Shown one piece after another: positions 58,932 through 59,022 of a DNA stretch of 59,022 nucleotides. Within the stretch, counting starts at the first letter, position 1. Each line of letters starts with the position of its first letter. The notes below the pieces were generated by a model. The model ran no database searches. It was not told where the DNA came from and saw only the letters and a program-made list of their open reading frames with translations. Location of the stretch: NCBI GenBank assembly GCA_023459795.1, contig JAEWSP010000014.1:1-59022 (forward strand), given 5' to 3'. The translations under genes and the position numbers were made by a program. This stretch comes from Bacillota bacterium (GTDB lineage: Bacteria; Bacillota_I; Bacilli_A; RFN20; CAG-288).

Positions 58932-59022
<91 letters not shown>

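Overview
The window looks like a chromosome segment from a low-G+C Gram-positive relative (Bacillota, class Bacilli in the broad sense) with a compact, reduced genome. The gene orders are those of Bacilli: rplU-prp-rpmA-obg, secDF-recJ, apt-rsh-hisS-aspS, recO-glyS-dnaG-rpoD, yqeG-yqeH-nadD/yqeK-rsfS, dnaB-dnaI, and pieces of the dcw cluster. Missing steps (no mraY, murD, murG, ftsW or ftsI beside the division genes, no phoH or dgkA beside ybeY, no yhbY beside yqeH), fused genes and degenerate domains point to a streamlined lineage of the RF39/Erysipelotrichia/Mollicutes-like kind. The exact taxon is inference. TGA is a stop codon (for example yqeG and prp), so the Mycoplasma code does not apply. 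Most of the window is near 50-57 % G+C in lines I counted, and 46 of 52 full protein genes lie on the minus strand.

Layout, low to high coordinates. 1-126: right end of an IS3-like element. 337-960: a small membrane protein, followed by a 650-base AT-rich island with a repeated GGTAC-type motif. 1610-9872 (minus): operon parE-parC-yqeG-yqeH-nadD remnant/yqeK-rsfS-mtnN. 10066-16147: plsY, an exported EEP-fold lipoprotein, yneF, efp, rpmG, ispG and a DEAD-box helicase. 16181-22012 (minus): apt-rsh and hisS-aspS. 22125-29683: ispH, a second sigma-70-type factor, trmK, rpoD, dnaG, glyS. 29732-33445 (minus): recO, era, a ybeY-cdd fusion and a C39 peptidase/ABC-type membrane protein with no ATPase. 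33516-35782 (minus): dnaI and dnaB. 35924-40314 (plus): pyk, a ROK sugar kinase, thrS. 40448-49755 (minus): two division modules (ftsQ-ftsA-ftsZ and mraZ-rsmH-ftsL) with pheS-pheT-yceD between them. 49822-54734 (minus): an orphan small protein, recJ, secDF. 54832-58732 (minus): ruvB, ruvA, obg, rpmA, prp, rplU with an L21 leader, all in a visibly more AT-rich codon style. 58932-59022: the 3' part of a 5S rRNA on the minus strand.

Functionally the window is almost all core machinery: chromosome topology and replication start (ParE/ParC, DnaB, DnaI, DnaG), recombination (RecO, RecJ, RuvAB), ribosome assembly GTPases and factors (YqeH, Era, ObgE, RsfS, YbeY), translation (six aminoacyl-tRNA synthetases, EF-P, L21, L27, L33), division (FtsZ, FtsA, DivIB, FtsL, MraZ), transcription (RpoD and a second sigma factor) and MEP isoprenoid steps (IspG, IspH).

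The most unusual things are a YbeY-cytidine deaminase fusion; a C39 peptidase-transmembrane protein without its ABC ATPase, whose ribosome binding site sits in a hairpin; a DnaI loader whose Walker A loop is gone; a NadD domain reduced to its C-terminal end on YqeK; a second sigma factor next to rpoD with an altered melting motif; and four genes whose -10 box lies 6-9 bases from the start codon, suggesting leaderless mRNAs.
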